Positions 11,209-21,695 are shown, counted from the stretch's first letter. The stretch: DNA of 64,000 nucleotides from Gordonia lacunae (GCF_002149015.1 NZ_NGFO01000011.1:62001-126000); one strand, 5' to 3'. Program-made: numbers and translations. Notes: a model not told the origin generated them from the letters alone.

Positions 11209-12012
11209 TCACGAACCGCCCGTGGCCAGCATGCCACCGTCGACGGCGAGGGTCTCGCCGGTGATCCACGCCGACTCGTCGCTGGCCAGGAAGGCGACCG
11301 CACGGGCCACGTCTTCGGGTTCGCCGATCCGTTTCATCGGATACGAGGCCGCCGCGCGAGCCTCGTTGTTGCCCTCGGTGAACACCGATGCGAACTTGGT
11401 GCGGACGATCGAGGGGGCGATCGCATTGACCCGGATGTTCGGTCCGAGTTCCCAGGCGAGTTCGGCGGTGAGACGGATCAGCGCCGCCTTGGACGTGCCG
11501 TAGGCCGCGATGACGCCGGTCGACCGCAGGCCCGCGACGGACGAGATGTTGACGACCGACCCGCCGGTGTCCTTCATGCCCGCCCGATACGCCTCCTGGA
11601 CGAATCCCAGCGCGGCGACCACGTTGGTGTCGAACGTCTTGCGGTAGGCGGACAGATCGGCATCCATCAGCGGGCCGGCCAGCGGTGCGATGCCGGTGTT
11701 GTTGACGAGGATGTGGATGCCGCCGCCCTGGGCGACGGCCGCGGCCACCGCGGCTGCCCGGTCGTCGGCGTCACCGGTGTTGCCCGCGCACGCCGAGACC
11801 GTCGCGCCGGGCACCGACTCCCGAATGCGGCCGGCGGCCTCCTCGAGCGGCTCGGCTTTGCGGCTCGTGATGACGACCGACGCACCACGTCGGGCGAGCT
11901 CGGTCGCGATCGCCTCACCGATGCCGCGACTGGCACCGGTGACGAGTGCGGAGCGGCCGGTCAGGTCGGAGGTCTGCGGGAAGTTCTGCGAAATCGTTGT
12001 GGAGTGCGTCAC
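11209..12012 (-). CDS. SDR-family NAD(P)-dependent oxidoreductase
   Basis: Classical short-chain dehydrogenase of 267 residues. The cofactor site is TGASRGIG; the NNTG motif is present; the catalytic Ser is in NISSVAGL and Tyr/Lys in YGTSKAAL; the C-terminus reads GETLAVDGGM. The substrate cannot be read from sequence. The GTG at 12012 is chosen because the divergent ABC-F gene begins only 110 bp away and longer frames would overlap it. It lies upstream of and in the same direction as the lycopene-cyclase-like gene (58 bp gap), so they may be co-transcribed. Confidence 0.88.
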   Translation of the reverse strand: MTHSTTISQNFPQTSDLTGRSALVTGASRGIGEAIATELARRGASVVITSRKAEPLEEAAGRIRESVPGATVSACAGNTGDADDRAAAVAAAVAQGGGIHILVNNTGIAPLAGPLMDADLSAYRKTFDTNVVAALGFVQEAYRAGMKDTGGSVVNISSVAGLRSTGVIAAYGTSKAALIRLTAELAWELGPNIRVNAIAPSIVRTKFASVFTEGNNEARAAASYPMKRIGEPEDVARAVAFLASDESAWITGETLAVDGGMLATGGS

Positions 12013-12121
12013 GTCCCACACCGTATCGGGCCACCATGTCACCGCGGGCGGACTCGCGCACGCGGTGCGCCGGCCTGTGGGTGGACAAACCAGTGGCGCG
12101 GCACCGGTAGAATCGATCGTC

Positions 12122-13733
<1,612 letters not shown>

Positions 13734-13750
<17 letters not shown>

Positions 13751-14792
13751 CCGCCTCGACGACCCGGTCGGTACCGGCCCGGTCGGGCACCGTCAACCGG
13801 TGGCCGTGTCCGTCGAACTCCCGGCCGACGACCCCGGCGGCACGCAACCGCCGACCGAACTCGATGCCGTCGGCGCCCGGTAGGTACAGGAAGTTCGCCT
13901 CGCTCGGCAGTGCCGGATGCCCGGCCCGTCGGAGGGCGTCGGCCAGTCGCGCGCGTTCGCGGCGCATCGCCGTCACCCGTCCGGCCAGTTCGTCGGCGGC
14001 GCAGAGTGCGAGTGCGGCAGCGTGTTCGGCAGCCGTGGTGATCGAGAAGGGAATCTCGAGGCGCCGGGCGCCGCGGATCGAGGTCGCCGACCCGAACGCG
14101 TACCCGACGCGCAGCCCAGCGAGGCCGTGGGCCTTGGAGAAGGTCCGGACGACGACGAGATTCGGGTGCTCGTCGAGCAGCACACGGACGTCGGGCGCGT
14201 CCCGGCAGTATTCGACGTACGCCTGGTCGAGGACGACCGGAGTGGACGGGTCGACGGTCGCCAGCAACCCCCGGATCTCGTCGTCGGTGACGACCGATCC
14301 GGTCGGGTTGTGGGGACTGCAGATGATGACCGCCGCGGTGTCCGGGCCGGCGGCTGCGACGAGCGCGGCCAGGTCGGGCCGGCCGTCGTCGAGCAGCGGC
14401 GTCGTGTCGAGCACCAGGCCGATCATGTCGGCGAGCAGTGCGAAACCCTCGAAAGTCGGCGCCGGGGTGACGATCCGAGGGGCGAAGTGGCCCGTGGTCC
14501 GGGATCGCGTCGCCGAGTCGTGCAGGATCGCCGCGAGAACGGCGGTCGCACCGGCACCGATGGTGATGTGGTCGGCCTCGGACCCGGTGTGCGCGGCGAT
14601 CGTCGTGCGCAGATGGTCGGGGCGAAACGACGGGTAGTGGTGCGCAGCGCCCGCATGACGGCGCAGCGTGGACACCACCGCGGGCAGGGGTGGGTACGCC
14701 GACTCGTTCCGATCGCACCGCACGGTGTCCGTCGAGCGCGAGGTCGAGTACTCGGCGCGTGCACTCGCCGGACCCGGCAGGAGGACGGTCAC
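13734..14792 (-). CDS. HisC-like class I/II PLP aminotransferase (accessory operon, gene 4)
   Basis: Fold-type I aminotransferase related to histidinol-phosphate aminotransferase, 352 residues. PLP-binding features are the SPHNPTG motif (Asn162), DQAYVEY and the Schiff-base lysine Lys220 in TFSKAHGLAGLRVGY. It is not the housekeeping HisC: there is no his context, and it is the last gene of a coupled operon with a ThDP enzyme, an SRPBCC protein and a KAS III-like enzyme. The GTG start overlaps the upstream stop (GTGA). I infer it transfers an amino group to a ketone or aldehyde made by those enzymes; the substrate is unknown. It extends 17 bp into the convergent ABC-F gene. Confidence 0.85.
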
Positions 14793-15820
14793 GAACGGCC
14801 GTTCCACCGGATCGCCCCGGCGGCCGCGAAGTCGCCGGCATGGGCGAACGCCGACATCATCACGACGTCCCCGGGACCGACGCGTCCGTCGTCGATGGCC
14901 GCGTCCAGTGTCATCGGGATCCCGACCGCGAACAGGTTCCCGCACTCGTCGAAGGTGTCGGGATGCCGCGACTCGGGCAACTCCATGGCCTCCCGCCAGT
15001 TGCGCAGGAAGATGCGGTTGGGCTGATTGGTGACGAGGAGGTCCAGGTCCGCCGGTCGGATGCCGATCCGATGGGCCAGCGCCGCGGCCACCTCGGGAAC
15101 CATCCGGTTCCCCCGCGCCAGGACCTTCGCGATCTTCGCCTCGGTGAAGCCGACGTGGATCTGGCCCGGACCCGCCTCCCAGTACTTGCGCTCCGGTCGT
15201 GCGACGGCGGTCATGTCCGCCGAGAACTCGCCGAAGGACCGGGTCTCGGTGCCCAGCACCGGGTTACCCGCATCGCCGAGCGTCAGGGTCGCGACCGCCG
15301 CCCCGTCGCCGGGGATCGCGGCCTGGGCCTTCACCCGAACCTGCTCCTGGGTGAAGATCTGTCCGGCGCTGTTCTGCGCCAGGCCGATCAGGGCCTTGCG
15401 ACCGCCGCCGGCGCGCAGGAGTGCGCCGGCGATCTCGATCAGATGGACGAACGCGGCGCATCCGCCGTTGTGCACGTCGAGCACCGTCCGCGGCGCGAGT
15501 CCGAGGCGATGGGCGACCTCGCCCACGCACCCGCGAACCGGGACCTCCGGTAGTTGGCTGTGCGTGAGGACGACGTCCACGTCGTCGAGATAGGTGTCGC
15601 CGTGCCGATCGAGCAGACGGCGCGCGGCGGCGACGATCATGTCCGCGGAGGTCTCGCCGTCCGCCGCATGGTGCCGAAAGGCGGGTGCCCGGAACATGAC
15701 GTTGTCGGCGAGTTCGTCGTCCTCGGCGTACTGCGCGAAGAACTCCGCAGGGACCCGCGCGGCCGGCCGGTAGGTGGCGAGATCGGCGAGGGAGATGGAC
15801 GGGGCGGGGACGGCGGTCAT
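14789..15820 (-). CDS. KAS III (FabH)-like condensing or acyl-transfer enzyme (accessory operon, gene 3)
   Basis: Thiolase-fold protein of 343 residues in the 3-oxoacyl-ACP synthase III family. The nucleophile is Cys121 (VHNGGCAAF). Asn295 of the Cys-His-Asn triad is present (CGNLFAVG), but the His is replaced by Asn265 (VTNQPNRI where FabH has HQAN). The His normally supports malonyl decarboxylation, so this enzyme more likely transfers or condenses an acyl group without decarboxylating malonyl-ACP. The ATG start overlaps the upstream stop (ATGA), which decides it over an in-frame ATG four codons upstream. It sits in an iron-box-controlled operon; product unknown. Confidence 0.82.
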   Translation of the reverse strand: MTAVPAPSISLADLATYRPAARVPAEFFAQYAEDDELADNVMFRAPAFRHHAADGETSADMIVAAARRLLDRHGDTYLDDVDVVLTHSQLPEVPVRGCVGEVAHRLGLAPRTVLDVHNGGCAAFVHLIEIAGALLRAGGGRKALIGLAQNSAGQIFTQEQVRVKAQAAIPGDGAAVATLTLGDAGNPVLGTETRSFGEFSADMTAVARPERKYWEAGPGQIHVGFTEAKIAKVLARGNRMVPEVAAALAHRIGIRPADLDLLVTNQPNRIFLRNWREAMELPESRHPDTFDECGNLFAVGIPMTLDAAIDDGRVGPGDVVMMSAFAHAGDFAAAGAIRWNGRS

Positions 15821-16482
15821 GAGCGCATCCATTCGGGGGTCAGCGGAAGGCCGGCGCGGTGGCGGTGTTCGGCGATGGCCGTGAGGTTGTCGAGTTCGAT
15901 CTGATGTCCGGCGCCGAACATGTCCCACAGGTCACCCACCCACTCCTCCCGTCCGGCCGGCGCGGTGTCGGGGTACGGGTTCTCGTCGTAGAACGGGTGA
16001 TGGCAGTTGTTCCACAGCACGACCGAACCGGGGCGGTCGAGCACGAGCCGCGCGTCGACGACGCGCATCAGGTAGATCATCCAGAGGTGCTTGCCCTGAT
16101 CCCATGCGCAGTGGTAGTCGACGGTCATCGCGTCGGGATTGGCCACGGTCCGGACATAGATCTTGGTGTCCTCGTTCAGGCGATCGTGTCCGACCCACAG
16201 GCCCGGTTCGTCGGTCGCCGTGAAATCCCTTGTGCTGTAGGTCCATTCCTCGAGCGAACGCGTGTCGGCAAGCCACTCGAACAGCTCGCGCGGCGGTGCG
16301 TCGACGTAACCCTGGACCGGGCAGAAGTCGCCGAACACCTGATGATGGGGATACACCGAGCGAACCTTGTCGACGACGAGCGCGGTGTTGGCGGAACGGG
16401 GGTGGGTCTCCACCCGGACCACGCCGTCGAGCGTGGCCGCGGCGTCCCCGAGGTCGGACAGGGCCGGGGAGTGCGTGGTCAT
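15817..16482 (-). CDS. SRPBCC-like protein (accessory operon, gene 2)
   Basis: A 221-residue protein whose middle (about 45-150) reads like an SRPBCC/START-type hydrophobic-pocket domain: VDAPPRELFEWLADTRSLEEW, then alternating strands (IYVRTVANPDAMTVDYHC) and a long C-terminal helix (AGHQIELDNLTAIAEHRH). Such domains act as cyclases, aromatases or lipid carriers. There is no signal peptide or membrane segment. GAGAGG precedes the ATG by six bases; the start overlaps the ThDP gene stop and the stop overlaps the KAS III-like start, so it is translationally locked between two biosynthetic enzymes. The fold is judged by eye; function is not assigned. Confidence 0.7.
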   Translation of the reverse strand: MTTHSPALSDLGDAAATLDGVVRVETHPRSANTALVVDKVRSVYPHHQVFGDFCPVQGYVDAPPRELFEWLADTRSLEEWTYSTRDFTATDEPGLWVGHDRLNEDTKIYVRTVANPDAMTVDYHCAWDQGKHLWMIYLMRVVDARLVLDRPGSVVLWNNCHHPFYDENPYPDTAPAGREEWVGDLWDMFGAGHQIELDNLTAIAEHRHRAGLPLTPEWMRS

Positions 16483-18161
16483 GGGGTACCTCTCGCGATC
16501 AGTGGGGCGAACGGGGGTGTTTCGTCGGGATCGACATCCACGACGATGCAATTCGGTCCGGGACGTGACAACAGCTCGACGCACGCCGAACGCAGGGTCG
16601 GAAGGTCGGGGGCGGAACGTACCGCCAGACCGGCGAACATCGCGTCGAGCCCGCCTGCGATGTCGGTGTGTCGGAACCGGTTGACGCTCGGTGCGTCGGG
16701 GAAGAAACGCGCTTCCCGTGTCACGCACATGCCGTGCGCGTCGTTGTTCACGACGATCAGGGTGATCGGTGCGTCGTGTTCGATCGCGGTGTGGATCTCC
16801 ATGCCGTGCATGAGAAACGAGCCGTCGCCGGCGATGACGACGACCCGGTCGTCCCCCGCGATCGCGGACCCGATCCCCGCCGCGATGGCCCATCCCATCC
16901 CGCCCATGCCCAAAGCGACGACGAACCGGCCGTCGCCGAACGGCAGGTGGTGGATCGCGGCCGCACCCGTGTTCCCCGCATCGGCGAACACGGCGCAGCG
17001 CTCGGGGAGGGCGTCGCCGATGGTGACCATGACGTCGGGCATCCCGACGGCCGTGGTCGACGGGACGACGGGCAGATGGTCGATCGGATGGACCCGCGGA
17101 ACACGGCGGCGGGGGACCCGGTCGGCGAGCGAGGAGCGGAGCGCATCGATCGTGTCGGCCAGGTGCGGGGCTCGGATGTGCTCGGCGGCAGCGGGTGTGC
17201 GCGGCGGCGCGCTGCCGAGATGGATGATCGGGATCGTCGCGAGCGCGTCGTCGAGGCCCGCGCGGTCCGTCATCGACATCCGGCAGCCGATCACCAGGAG
17301 CACCTGTGCATCCCGCACGGCGCGGTGCGCCGACGGATGCCCCATCACCCCGGTGACCCCGGAACACCAGGAGCGACCGATGTCGCGCCCACCCGGGGAG
17401 ACCACGACGGCGGCGCCGAGAAGGTGCGCGAGATCGTCCACCGCATCCGACATCTCGAGACGGGACGCCTCGTCGCCCGCCCAGATGCACACGGTCCCGC
17501 CGTCGCGCGTGACCTTTGCGAGCCGGTCGGCGAGTCCGTCGACCACGGTCGCGGGTACCGTGTCGACGTCTGCCGGGCGGTCTGCGATCGCATCCGCGCC
17601 CGGGCCGGGCGAGCACTGGACGTCCTTCGGCAGGATCACCGCGGCCGGCAGACCGCGCGCCGTGGTGGCGAACGCGACGTCGAGAACCCGATCGAGACCA
17701 GACGGCTCGTCGACGAGCCCGCAGAAGCCGGTCACACCGGACAACACCGCGCGCAGATCCACGGTGTCGGGCGGGTCGAGCATGTCCTGGAAACCGCCGC
17801 GTCCCACCGTGGGTGACGGCGCCGAGCCGATCAGGGCGATCACCGGCACGCGGCTGTCGTAGGCCTCGCCCAGCGCCGGTACGACGTTGAGTGCCCCGCC
17901 GCCCGACGTCGTCAGGACCGCGGTCGGTTCACCGGTGAGCCGCAGGTGTCCGTCGGCCATCGCGCCGGCGCCGAACTCGTGCTTGGCCACGACCGGGCGC
18001 AGCCGCGGATGCCTCCGGGCCGCGTCGAAGATGTCCTCGATGTTGGCGCCGTGGACGCCGAAGGCGGTGCGGACACCGGCGTCGACGAGTCGTGCGACGA
18101 CCCGGTCGGCCACCATCCGGTGGCCGACCGGCGAGGATACGTTCCCCACGCGTGTGTTCAA
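16479..18161 (-). CDS. ThDP-dependent decarboxylase/acetolactate-synthase-like enzyme (accessory operon, gene 1)
   Basis: Thiamine-diphosphate enzyme of 560 residues with the three domains of the acetolactate synthase/benzoylformate decarboxylase family. The ThDP-activating Glu62 is in AKHEFGAGAMADGHLRLTG. The ThDP-Mg motif begins with GDG 445-447 and ends with NN 472-473. It is not the housekeeping IlvB: it is shorter and has no small subunit beside it. The frame opens at TTG 18161, eight bases behind GGGAG; an in-frame GTG five codons on is an alternative. It is the first gene of the operon, about 80 bp behind an iron box. It probably decarboxylates a 2-oxo acid or forms an acyloin. Confidence 0.82.
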   Translation of the reverse strand: MNTRVGNVSSPVGHRMVADRVVARLVDAGVRTAFGVHGANIEDIFDAARRHPRLRPVVAKHEFGAGAMADGHLRLTGEPTAVLTTSGGGALNVVPALGEAYDSRVPVIALIGSAPSPTVGRGGFQDMLDPPDTVDLRAVLSGVTGFCGLVDEPSGLDRVLDVAFATTARGLPAAVILPKDVQCSPGPGADAIADRPADVDTVPATVVDGLADRLAKVTRDGGTVCIWAGDEASRLEMSDAVDDLAHLLGAAVVVSPGGRDIGRSWCSGVTGVMGHPSAHRAVRDAQVLLVIGCRMSMTDRAGLDDALATIPIIHLGSAPPRTPAAAEHIRAPHLADTIDALRSSLADRVPRRRVPRVHPIDHLPVVPSTTAVGMPDVMVTIGDALPERCAVFADAGNTGAAAIHHLPFGDGRFVVALGMGGMGWAIAAGIGSAIAGDDRVVVIAGDGSFLMHGMEIHTAIEHDAPITLIVVNNDAHGMCVTREARFFPDAPSVNRFRHTDIAGGLDAMFAGLAVRSAPDLPTLRSACVELLSRPGPNCIVVDVDPDETPPFAPLIARGTP

Positions 18162-18240
18162 AACCTGTACTCCCAGCCCCGAACATCATGCGGCACCGGT
18201 CGATTCGCGGTGCCCGAACACCGGACAAACTCAGCAAGAG

Positions 18241-18259
18241 TTAGCTTAGCGTAAGCTAA
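18241..18259. promoter_or_regulatory. IdeR/DtxR-type iron box
   Basis: TTAGCTTAGCGTAAGCTAA: two perfect 8-base half-sites (TTAGCTTA, TAAGCTAA) around three bases. It agrees with the 19-bp DtxR/IdeR consensus TTAGGTTAGSCTAACCTAA at 16 positions (differences at 5, 11 and 15). It lies about 80 bp upstream of the four-gene ThDP operon and 30 bp beyond the end of the acyl-CoA synthetase gene, so it most likely represses the operon when iron is sufficient. Confidence 0.78.
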
Positions 18260-18289
18260 GGTTCGGCGGCAGGGGGTGTGAGTGTGACG

Positions 18290-19867
18290 TCAGGTCGCCG
18301 GCCAATACCTCTTGCGCAGGTCGCCTTTCACGAGCTTTCCGGTGGGGGTGCGCGGTAGGTCGTCGACGAAGTCGATCGATCGGGGCACCTTGTACGCCGC
18401 GATGTTGTCGGTGGTGAACGCGATCAACTCCTCGGCGAGCTGATCGGTGGGCTCGTAGCCGTCCGCGAGCTGGACACACGCCTTCGCCACCTCGCCGAGA
18501 TCGGCGTCGGGGACGCCGATCACCGCGACATCGAACACCGCGGGGTGGTTGATGAGGACGTTCTCGGCTTCCTGTGGATAGATGTTGACGCCGCCGGAGA
18601 TGATCATGAACGCCTTGCGGTCGGTCAGGTACAGATATCCCTCGTCGTCGACGTACCCGACATCACCTGTGGTGGACCAGTTCTCGTGCTCGGGATGCTG
18701 GGCCTTGCGGGTTTTGTCGGGGTCGTTGTGATACTGGAAGGCCACGTCCTCGCGTTCGAAGAACACCTGCCCGACCTCGCCGGTCGGGAGTTCCTTGCCG
18801 TCCTCGTCGCAGATGTGGACGACGCCGAGCAACGGCTTGCCCACCGATCCGGGATGATCCAGCGCCTCCTGGGGGCCGATGAAGGTCGCACCGGCGGCCT
18901 CGGTCGACGCGTAGTACTCGTGGATGACGGGGCCCCACCATTCGATCATCGCGCGCTTGACCTCGATCGGGCACGGTGCGGCCGCGTGCACGGCGACCTT
19001 CAGGCTGCTGACGTCGTACTTCGTCCGGATCTCCGCGGGGAGCTTGAGCATCCGGATGAACATGGTGGGGACCCACTGACTGTGGGTCACGTGGTACTTC
19101 TCGATGGCGGCGAGAGCCGCTTCGGGATCGAATCGGTCCATCATCACGACGGTCCCGCCGACCGAATTGGTCATCCCGCAATAGCGCAGTGGCGCTGCGT
19201 GATACAGCGGTGCGGGGGAGAGGTAGATCGAGGTGTCGTCGTAGCCGTACATCGGTGCGAAGATCGCCGTGTAGGCGTCGGGGACCTCGTCGACCTGTCC
19301 CTCCGGTATCGGTGTCTTGATGCCCTTCGGGCGTCCGGTGGTCCCGGACGAGTAGAGCATGTCCGTGCCGCGCGGCTGGTCGGTGCGGGGTTCGGCCGAG
19401 GCATTGGCCAGAACCTTGTCGTAGCTCTCGAAGCCGTCGAGGTCGCCACCCCAGACGATGCGTCGTCCCGGGCCCACCAGTGCCTCGATCTCGTCGGACG
19501 CGGCCACCGCATCGACGACCGATGCGCCGGCGAACAGGACCTGGGCGTTGCAGTCGGCGAGGATGTAGTTGGTCTCCGCCGCGGTGAGGTGGTGGTTGAC
19601 GGCGGTCACGTACAGACCGCTGCGCAGGGCCGCCCAGTACACCTCGAAGACTCCGAAGTCGTTGGCCGAGACCACCGCGATGTTGTCGCCGCGCCGGAGG
19701 CCGAGGGACTCGAGATAGTTGGCGATCCGGGTCGAGTTCTCGTCCAGCTGACGGTAGGTCAGTTCCGCACCGGTCGCGGCACGGATCACGGCCGGCTTGT
19801 CGGGAGTGGATTTCGCGAAGACTCCAGGGAACAAGGGTGGCGCTCCTCGTGACGAAGGGATGGTCAC
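18290..19867 (-). CDS. Fatty-acid-type acyl-CoA synthetase (FadD family)
   Basis: ANL-superfamily ligase of 525 residues that adenylates a carboxylic acid and couples it to CoA. The phosphate-binding loop is YSSGTTGRPKG, the A5 motif region is HEYYASTEAAG, TTGDVGYVDDEGYLYLTDR is the hinge, and the catalytic lysine is in RTPTGKLVKGDLRKRYW. The substrate is unknown; relatives act on long-chain, steroid-derived or aromatic acids. Start is uncertain: GTG 19867 lies inside a large palindrome and would be nearly leaderless, while TTG 19834 sits eight bases behind GAGGAG (19843-19848) and begins with the conserved FPGVFAKSTPDKPAV. It is downstream of the GMC oxidoreductase in the same direction. Confidence 0.9.
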   Translation of the reverse strand: MTIPSSRGAPPLFPGVFAKSTPDKPAVIRAATGAELTYRQLDENSTRIANYLESLGLRRGDNIAVVSANDFGVFEVYWAALRSGLYVTAVNHHLTAAETNYILADCNAQVLFAGASVVDAVAASDEIEALVGPGRRIVWGGDLDGFESYDKVLANASAEPRTDQPRGTDMLYSSGTTGRPKGIKTPIPEGQVDEVPDAYTAIFAPMYGYDDTSIYLSPAPLYHAAPLRYCGMTNSVGGTVVMMDRFDPEAALAAIEKYHVTHSQWVPTMFIRMLKLPAEIRTKYDVSSLKVAVHAAAPCPIEVKRAMIEWWGPVIHEYYASTEAAGATFIGPQEALDHPGSVGKPLLGVVHICDEDGKELPTGEVGQVFFEREDVAFQYHNDPDKTRKAQHPEHENWSTTGDVGYVDDEGYLYLTDRKAFMIISGGVNIYPQEAENVLINHPAVFDVAVIGVPDADLGEVAKACVQLADGYEPTDQLAEELIAFTTDNIAAYKVPRSIDFVDDLPRTPTGKLVKGDLRKRYWPAT

Positions 19868-19902
19868 CCTGAACGAACATTATCTAACGCTCGTTCAGGG
19901 TG
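19865..19902. promoter_or_regulatory. Large palindromic operator over the acyl-CoA synthetase promoter
   Basis: Perfect 12-base arms CACCCTGAACGA (19865-19876) and TCGTTCAGGGTG (19891-19902) around 14 bases. The minus-strand -10 box GATAAT (complement of 19879-19884) lies in the centre and one arm covers the transcription start and the GTG. This is the geometry of a TetR-family repressor site, and fits an acyl-CoA- or acid-responsive regulator of the fadD-like gene. No regulator gene is adjacent, so the protein that binds is unknown. Confidence 0.7.
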
Positions 19903-19947
19903 GTGCGAGTCACATTACCCTAGCGCCGTGTCCGATTCCGCAGTCCC

Positions 19948-21558
19948 TCAGTGCGTGGCGAGAAACCTGTCCATGGTTCGCTCCGCGAGGGCGGTGATCG
20001 TCAGCGCGGGATTCACCAGACCCACGGCGCCCGGGACGAAGGAGCCGTCGACGACCCACAGGTTGTCGTAGCCACGCACGCCGCCGTCCATGTCGGCCGC
20101 CGCGCCCATCACCACGCCGCCGAGCCCGTGATAGGTGCTCGCGGAACCGAAGCCGAGCGCCCGTGACGAGACGTGGGTGCCGTTCGCGCCGAACCCGAAT
20201 CGACCCTCGGTGCGTTCGTGGAACCGCCTGATGAATGCGTTGCTGCGACGGTCGAGATCGTTGCGGTCGGCCGGGTGGGGGTAGTTCAACTGCGCCCGAC
20301 GGGTGCGGTGGTCGTAGTCGATCGTGCCGCGCTCGTCGGTGTGGGCCTGCACGAGGTGGGTGGTCGCAGCCTTGCCGAGCGGCGCGGGCAGCGGGGTGGC
20401 CTGGTAGACCATCGAGACCGGACCGCCGGGCAGGTTGTCCTCGTAGATCCGGGCATAACCCGGGCCGCCCTGGACGGCGCCGAAGTCCTCGCGCGGGTTG
20501 GCCCGGATGGTGAGGAAGTCGCCGTTCACGCCGAAGCCGTCACCGATGCGCGGCGACAGTCGCGGGAGGCGGCCCTGTGCCCGCGCCTCGACGAGCAATC
20601 GGGTGGTGTGGAAGGAGCCCGCGGCCAAGAAGAGGTGATCGGCCTCGGCGGTCACGGTGCGCACCGAGCGTCCCTGTTGGTCGAGAACCCGTGCGGTGAC
20701 GACGAATCCGGCGCGCCGAGACCGCGGCCGGATGTCGAAGACCTCGTGCATCGGCTTGACGGAGACGTTGCCGGTCCGTTCGGCGGCGAGGAGGTAGCTG
20801 CGGTCGAGTGACTTCTTGGCGCCGCTGTTGACGCCGTAGCTGAGTTCGCCCGCGGTGACCGACGGGGTCGCCCGGCCGGCCAGTTCGTCGCGCACGATGT
20901 CCCAGTCGATGGCGAAGTCGAAGAAGTGCGGCGCGGCGTCGTAGCGCTCGATGACCTTCAGCCACGACCGGGCGCCGATGTACTTGGGGTGCGCGAGGAT
21001 GTCCGCGGGCAGCGGCGAGACACCGAGGCCGGCTTTGGCGCGTGGGAAGTAGGTCTGGGCGAGCTGGGCGTAGTCGGCGGCCGCGGGAAAGATGTGGTCG
21101 AAATCCTGGCGGCGGGGGACGGGGGTGAAGGACCCGAACACGAGCGACCCGCCGCCGACGCCCGCGCCGTACACGGCCTCGACGCCGTTGCCCATCACGT
21201 GGTCGAGGACGCCGGGGTACGGCTCGACCGGGAGTCCACTCGCCGCACTCGCGCCGGCCGGGCTGCCGAACCACGCCGCGCGCTTGTCCGGGTTGGTGGT
21301 CGTGGCGAAGGTGTTGCCGTCCGGCCGGATCGGCCATCGGCGGCCACGCTCGAACACCGTCGTCCGGTAGCCGGCCCCGCCGAGCCGGCGGGCGGCCACC
21401 GCGCCGCCGAAGCCGGTACCGATGACGATCGCGGTCCGCCCCGGCGCCGCCTGTGCCGGGGTGACGGTGGCGCCGAGCGCGGCGAGGGCTCCGGCGCCGG
21501 CCGCGGAGCGCATGAGGGTCCGGCGAGAGACGGCAGGACCGGAAATGTCGTAGTTCAC
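19948..21558 (-). CDS. Tat-exported GMC oxidoreductase, cholesterol-oxidase-like
   Basis: Flavoprotein oxidase of 536 residues resembling class I cholesterol oxidases. The N-terminus is a twin-arginine signal (SRRTLMRSAAGAGALAALG, cut near AQA-AP). The FAD fold follows: VIGTGFGGAVAARRL, the NPDKRAAWF and GVGGGSLVFG segments, and the active-site His in STYHGLGGVVMG with Asn in LVNPALTITALAERT. These two residues are the usual catalytic pair. The GTG start is fixed by the signal peptide. It is expected to oxidise a 3-hydroxysteroid or similar alcohol outside the cytoplasm. Two overlapping iron-box-like elements lie directly upstream, unusual for a steroid oxidase. The substrate is inferred by similarity only. 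Confidence 0.85.
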   Translation of the reverse strand: MNYDISGPAVSRRTLMRSAAGAGALAALGATVTPAQAAPGRTAIVIGTGFGGAVAARRLGGAGYRTTVFERGRRWPIRPDGNTFATTTNPDKRAAWFGSPAGASAASGLPVEPYPGVLDHVMGNGVEAVYGAGVGGGSLVFGSFTPVPRRQDFDHIFPAAADYAQLAQTYFPRAKAGLGVSPLPADILAHPKYIGARSWLKVIERYDAAPHFFDFAIDWDIVRDELAGRATPSVTAGELSYGVNSGAKKSLDRSYLLAAERTGNVSVKPMHEVFDIRPRSRRAGFVVTARVLDQQGRSVRTVTAEADHLFLAAGSFHTTRLLVEARAQGRLPRLSPRIGDGFGVNGDFLTIRANPREDFGAVQGGPGYARIYEDNLPGGPVSMVYQATPLPAPLGKAATTHLVQAHTDERGTIDYDHRTRRAQLNYPHPADRNDLDRRSNAFIRRFHERTEGRFGFGANGTHVSSRALGFGSASTYHGLGGVVMGAAADMDGGVRGYDNLWVVDGSFVPGAVGLVNPALTITALAERTMDRFLATH

Positions 21559-21566
21559 CTGGGCAC

Positions 21567-21601
21567 CTTAGCGTGCGCTAAGTAAGGTTAGGAACTCCTT
21601 A
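21567..21601. promoter_or_regulatory. Tandem iron-box-like elements upstream of the GMC oxidoreductase
   Basis: The first element is CTTAGCG-TG-CGCTAAG (21567-21582), perfect 7-base arms. The second is TAAGGTTAGGAACTCCTTA (21583-21601), whose left half matches the DtxR/IdeR half-site TWAGGTTAG closely and whose right half is weaker. They begin nine bases ahead of the GTG start and would occlude the promoter. The arrangement suggests iron repression shared with the downstream ThDP operon. Confidence 0.6.
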
Positions 21602-21695
21602 ACATCGGTAGCGATGTGGGATGGATCACCGCTCGACGCGCTGTTCTCGCCGGCTGGGCTGCGTCGTGGACCGCTCGGCGGGCGCGACCGGACGA

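Noticed and set aside
16479..18161. Housekeeping acetolactate synthase (ilvB)
   Set aside because: Shorter than IlvB, no ilvN or ilvC beside it, and locked in an operon with SRPBCC, KAS III-like and aminotransferase genes.
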